Below, in pieces: positions 61,530 to 64,000 of a stretch of DNA of 64,000 nt (positions within the stretch are counted from its first letter, which is position 1; each line of letters begins with the position of its first letter). This DNA comes from Ravibacter sp964562455. GTDB taxonomy: Bacteria; Bacteroidota; Bacteroidia; Cytophagales; Spirosomataceae. Both the position numbers and the translations under genes were made by a program. The stretch covers positions 62,001 through 126,000 of the forward strand of contig CAZLTN010000003.1 of assembly GCA_964562455.1 (NCBI GenBank). Direction: 5' to 3'. A model generated the notes under the pieces. That model made no database searches. It saw only the letters and a list, made by a program, of their open reading frames with translations, and had not been told where the DNA came from.

Positions 61530-62699
61530 TCAAAAGCTTCCGGCTTCTGCTATCGCCGCGTCGACAGCTTCACGAAAATCTGTGCCCTCCGCTTTTATTC
61601 CTGAAAAACCAGCAAGCGTGAGCGCTTCAGGAATGTCTTTTTCGAGGTTTAGATATTCCTGTCTTACGGCAAGACAGGCCCCTTGTTCATACAGCCACTT
61701 TCCGAGGTATTCCTGTTCGGTCTGGCCGGGAGTAGGCACCAGCAGGGCTTTTTTCCGTAAAACAGCAAGGTCCATCAGCGTAGAATACCCGCTCCGGCAT
61801 ATCACAAGCTCTGAGCCTAAGATTGCATCGAGCAGATCCGAAGTACCCAAATAGGGGTGATAGCGGATATGGGAAGGTAATACCGGTACATCGCCCGGCG
61901 GAGTCCCTGCACCCGGTGCGCCAGCCGCAACTACAAAACGGTATTGAGTCAGCGCTGCAGCCTGTTTCAGCAGTTCATACTCGAACAGGCTGCGGCTCGG
62001 TTCCGGGCCTGAAATCAATATCAGGACCTGTCCGGCTTTTTGCCCGGCTTCCTTCGTTTGTCCCGAAAACCGGGAAAGCCAGCCCGTATACCGGGCGTTA
62101 CCAGGTAATGAGCCGGGATGTGAAAGCGCGCCACCAAGATTATCCCTCCCGGGACGGTCTACGATCCAACAGTTGGTAAATCTGCTGAGCAGCCTGTAGT
62201 GAAATCGCTGTAAAATACGATCGGCAACTTTACCCATTCCCGAGATGATATGGAGCTGGTGTGTCAGGATAACGGAACGGATACCAGGCAAATGAAGTCC
62301 GTAGCGATTGTCGGAAATGACCAGGTCAAAATGCTCCGCGCTGAGAAGCTCCCGGAGCCAAAGCCTTTCCCGGCGAATAGCGCGCAGGATTTTTGGTACC
62401 TGCCATACGATACGCAGCATAAAGCCGCTCCGTTTTTTACTGTAGCTGATCCTGTAGCCTTCGAGGGGAAGGACCGTTATCTGGGGAAAGGCGACTTTCA
62501 ATATCCCGGCTGCGGGGTTTTCGCCGGCCGCCATCACCTCGTGTCCCTGGCTGAGCAGATACCTTATGACCGGCATACACCTGGTGGTATGCCCCAGCCC
62601 CCAATCGAGTGGAACCACTAGTATCCGGAGTCTTTTTTCGACAGGCAACAGGATTTTCAGATTTTTTTTTAGTGCTGATTCCGGTACCTGATCAGGCAC
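61530..62699 (-). CDS. Glycosyltransferase (GT28/MurG-like fold)
   Basis: A 389-residue cytoplasmic GT-B-fold protein: RILVVPLDWGLGHTTRCMPV at the donor-side N-terminus, VLILISGPEPSRSLFEYEL in the middle, and the C-terminal donor-binding stretch ELVICRSGYSTLMDLAVLRK then LVPTPGQTEQEYLGKWLYEQG. This resembles the MurG/UDP-sugar transferase type group (Glyco_trans_1_3). The frame begins with GTG at 62699; the stretch before KRLRILVVPLDWG is poor in evidence, so the start might be later. Its sugar and acceptor are unknown. Confidence 0.82.
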   Translation of the reverse strand: MPDQVPESALKKNLKILLPVEKRLRILVVPLDWGLGHTTRCMPVIRYLLSQGHEVMAAGENPAAGILKVAFPQITVLPLEGYRISYSKKRSGFMLRIVWQVPKILRAIRRERLWLRELLSAEHFDLVISDNRYGLHLPGIRSVILTHQLHIISGMGKVADRILQRFHYRLLSRFTNCWIVDRPGRDNLGGALSHPGSLPGNARYTGWLSRFSGQTKEAGQKAGQVLILISGPEPSRSLFEYELLKQAAALTQYRFVVAAGAPGAGTPPGDVPVLPSHIRYHPYLGTSDLLDAILGSELVICRSGYSTLMDLAVLRKKALLVPTPGQTEQEYLGKWLYEQGACLAVRQEYLNLEKDIPEALTLAGFSGIKAEGTDFREAVDAAIAEAGSF

Positions 62700-63235
62700 C
62701 TGTTCCGGTGCTAAAAATGTGAATTAATAAGGAGAAAAGAAAAGATGACCGGCGATTTGTAAAGGAAAAGGTGCATCGAACGGGAACTCTCTTTTCCCCG
62801 GAAAGCAAAATCTTGTTTGGGAAATATTTTTCTATCCTTCGGAAAATACTGTTTGGCAGGATTGACAGATAGCAGGTATTTGCATTGAATTCCCTTAGAG
62901 GACATCCGGCATTTTTGCCTGGCATTCCGCTAATTCTGTGAGATACTCCACGATGGAAACCTGATCCAAATAATGCATTCAAAATACTCCGCACTACCGT
63001 CCCCGCGTTGCGCTGTAACCGGAGCCCACTCCAATATTTCCGGATTCGCGGGCCCTGCCCGGGCTTTATACGAAGACCTTATTAAAGACTCCCCTAAGTT
63101 CCTTCATCGTCTACGGAAACCTTGTCGACCGCATGGACGGAATCTTTTGGAATAATTACGATCAGGTAAAAGAAGTCCTGGAGCAGGAGGATTGATACTT
63201 AGCTCTTTTCCAAACAATAAACAAAAAGTAAAATA
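62700..63235. other. 536-bp intergenic region without a supported gene
   Basis: Mostly AT rich near 62720-62900. A short + strand frame ends just before 63196 with a protein-like tail (IVYGNLVDRMDGIFWNNYD), which might be a remnant of a gene, but the frame has no start and its earlier part reads as noise. No RNA, repeat or clear promoter. Both flanking genes read away from it. Confidence 0.5.
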
Positions 63236-64000
63236 ATGATGCGAAATTCTATTCTACTGTTTTTACTGGGATTGCTTTTGACGGGCCTGCGGGGTTACGG
63301 ACAAGCGCCTTTAAATGATGACTATACAGGCGCGGTAACGCTTACTGTGAATCCGGGGTATACGACGGGTAATGTAATCGCCGGGACGACGGTGGGGGCG
63401 ACGCAGAGTGCGCAGGCGGCTTGCAAGGCCGGTAAAAACGATGACGACGTATGGTACAAGTTTACAGCTACCAAAGTCTCCCATATAGTAACCTTATCTG
63501 ATGTGTCCAGTGCCGAAGGAAGCTTTATTAAAGAACACGTGATAGAGGTGTTTTCAAGCACGGCTGAGCAACAACCGGATCAACGCATTGAATGCAAGGA
63601 AATAGGCCTTAGTTTCCCCAGCCGGGGAGAAGCTTTACTTATGGGCCTGACGGTCGGCCAAACCTATTTTGTAAGGATCTATGGCACAGGCGAGTGGTTT
63701 AGCAACAACCCGGATCGTATTAATTTCAAGATCTGTATCCTTACCCCTCCGAATCCTCCGGTCAACGACGAGTATACCGGCGCAGTTACTCTGACACCCA
63801 GCCCGGATTACAACTGTACCAATATCGTAGCTTCCACGACCGACGGTGCCACAATGAGTCCCCAGGCAACCTGTCGGACAGGTCTGAATGATGACGATGT
63901 GTGGTTCAAATTTACCGCTGCCAGGGTTTCTCATATTGTGAGACTATCCGATATTACGCTTGTAAGAGGAGACGGTACCCATCGGCATATTGAGGTGTTT
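63236..64000 (+). CDS. Exported protein with tandem 150-residue repeats (3' end beyond window)
   Basis: The frame from ATG at 63236 (a second ATG follows immediately) is open to the window edge (255 codons). Signal peptide RNSILLFLLGLLLTGLRGYG is followed by repeated units of 150 residues: one starts near residue 26 (PLNDDYTGAVTLTVNP, NDDDVWYKFTATKVSHIVTL) and the next near 176 (PVNDEYTGAVTLTPSP, NDDDVWFKFTAARVSHIVRL). The motif DDDVWF/YKFTA is typical of extracellular beta-sandwich modules in Bacteroidota secreted proteins. Probably a T9SS substrate; the C-terminus is not seen. Confidence 0.8.
   Translation, partial: MMRNSILLFLLGLLLTGLRGYGQAPLNDDYTGAVTLTVNPGYTTGNVIAGTTVGATQSAQAACKAGKNDDDVWYKFTATKVSHIVTLSDVSSAEGSFIKEHVIEVFSSTAEQQPDQRIECKEIGLSFPSRGEALLMGLTVGQTYFVRIYGTGEWFSNNPDRINFKICILTPPNPPVNDEYTGAVTLTPSPDYNCTNIVASTTDGATMSPQATCRTGLNDDDVWFKFTAARVSHIVRLSDITLVRGDGTHRHIEVF

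Noticed and set aside
62692..62994. Open frame of 100 codons on the minus strand
   Set aside because: It lies in an AT-rich intergenic region, has no signal or domain and overlaps the start of the glycosyltransferase gene.
62973..63196. Possible small gene or pseudogene before the last gene
   Set aside because: The best-looking tail frame has no start codon and its upstream part looks random; the alternative 60-codon frame is featureless.

Overview
The window looks like chromosomal DNA from a member of the Bacteroidota, most likely the Cytophagales (Dyadobacter or Spirosoma-like). The reasons are: several large exported proteins with type IX secretion (T9SS) sorting domains (type A, and the gliding-associated CHU_C type B), a TANFOR-domain giant protein, TPR-fused sensor kinases, start sites with little Shine-Dalgarno signal, and promoter-like boxes of the Bacteroidota form TAnnTTTG. 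Base composition is close to balanced. I see no tRNA, rRNA, prophage, insertion sequence or CRISPR array.

Layout. 1-5029: the start of an ECF sigma factor gene (cut by the window edge), a D-lactate dehydrogenase-like enzyme, an Nramp-like transporter lacking the classical metal motifs, an unknown exported protein and an exported Gfo/Idh/MocA oxidoreductase. 5156-12571: a T9SS type B surface protein, a CsbD stress protein, a NarL-type two-component pair, an outer-membrane barrel and a small exported protein. 12654-17594: a sugar-modification locus (TIM-barrel isomerase, two Gfo/Idh oxidoreductases, divergent MFS transporter). 17726-21079: a compact three-gene operon of glutamine amidotransferase, ATP-grasp-like enzyme and class III aminotransferase, which looks like an uncharacterised small-molecule pathway. 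21134-27707: lipocalin, GtrA protein, another Tat-exported Gfo/Idh enzyme, a LytTR regulator with its TPR kinase, and a lipoprotein.

27862-41626 is the most striking part: six minus-strand genes, almost 14 kb, encoding in transcription order an outer-membrane barrel, a 1947-residue TANFOR protein, an unknown 347-residue exported protein, a fibronectin type III (FN3) protein broken by a one-base indel, a seven-FN3 protein with a C-terminal sorting domain, and a lipoprotein. Overlaps and short gaps suggest one transcript and a cell-surface assembly of unknown role.

41832-64000 is mostly housekeeping and surface functions: sialidase-like protein, FAN1-like nuclease, phosphoglycerate kinase, alkaline phosphatase, a histidine-rich small protein beside a TonB-dependent receptor, a DUF11/T9SS surface protein, nadC, an isolated nuoJ, aldehyde dehydrogenase, MoxR ATPase, a further Gfo/Idh enzyme, a Kbp (BON-LysM) homologue, a glycosyltransferase, and the start of a repeat-containing exported protein.

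The intergenic DNA is unusually rich in repeats: REP-like palindromes (46087-46533), a nested palindrome (41731-41828), hairpin clusters (33964-34057), 8-bp and 16-bp tandem repeats (22452, 27770), an inverted array of AACTTTC motifs (30612-30770) and 63-bp direct repeats (59180).
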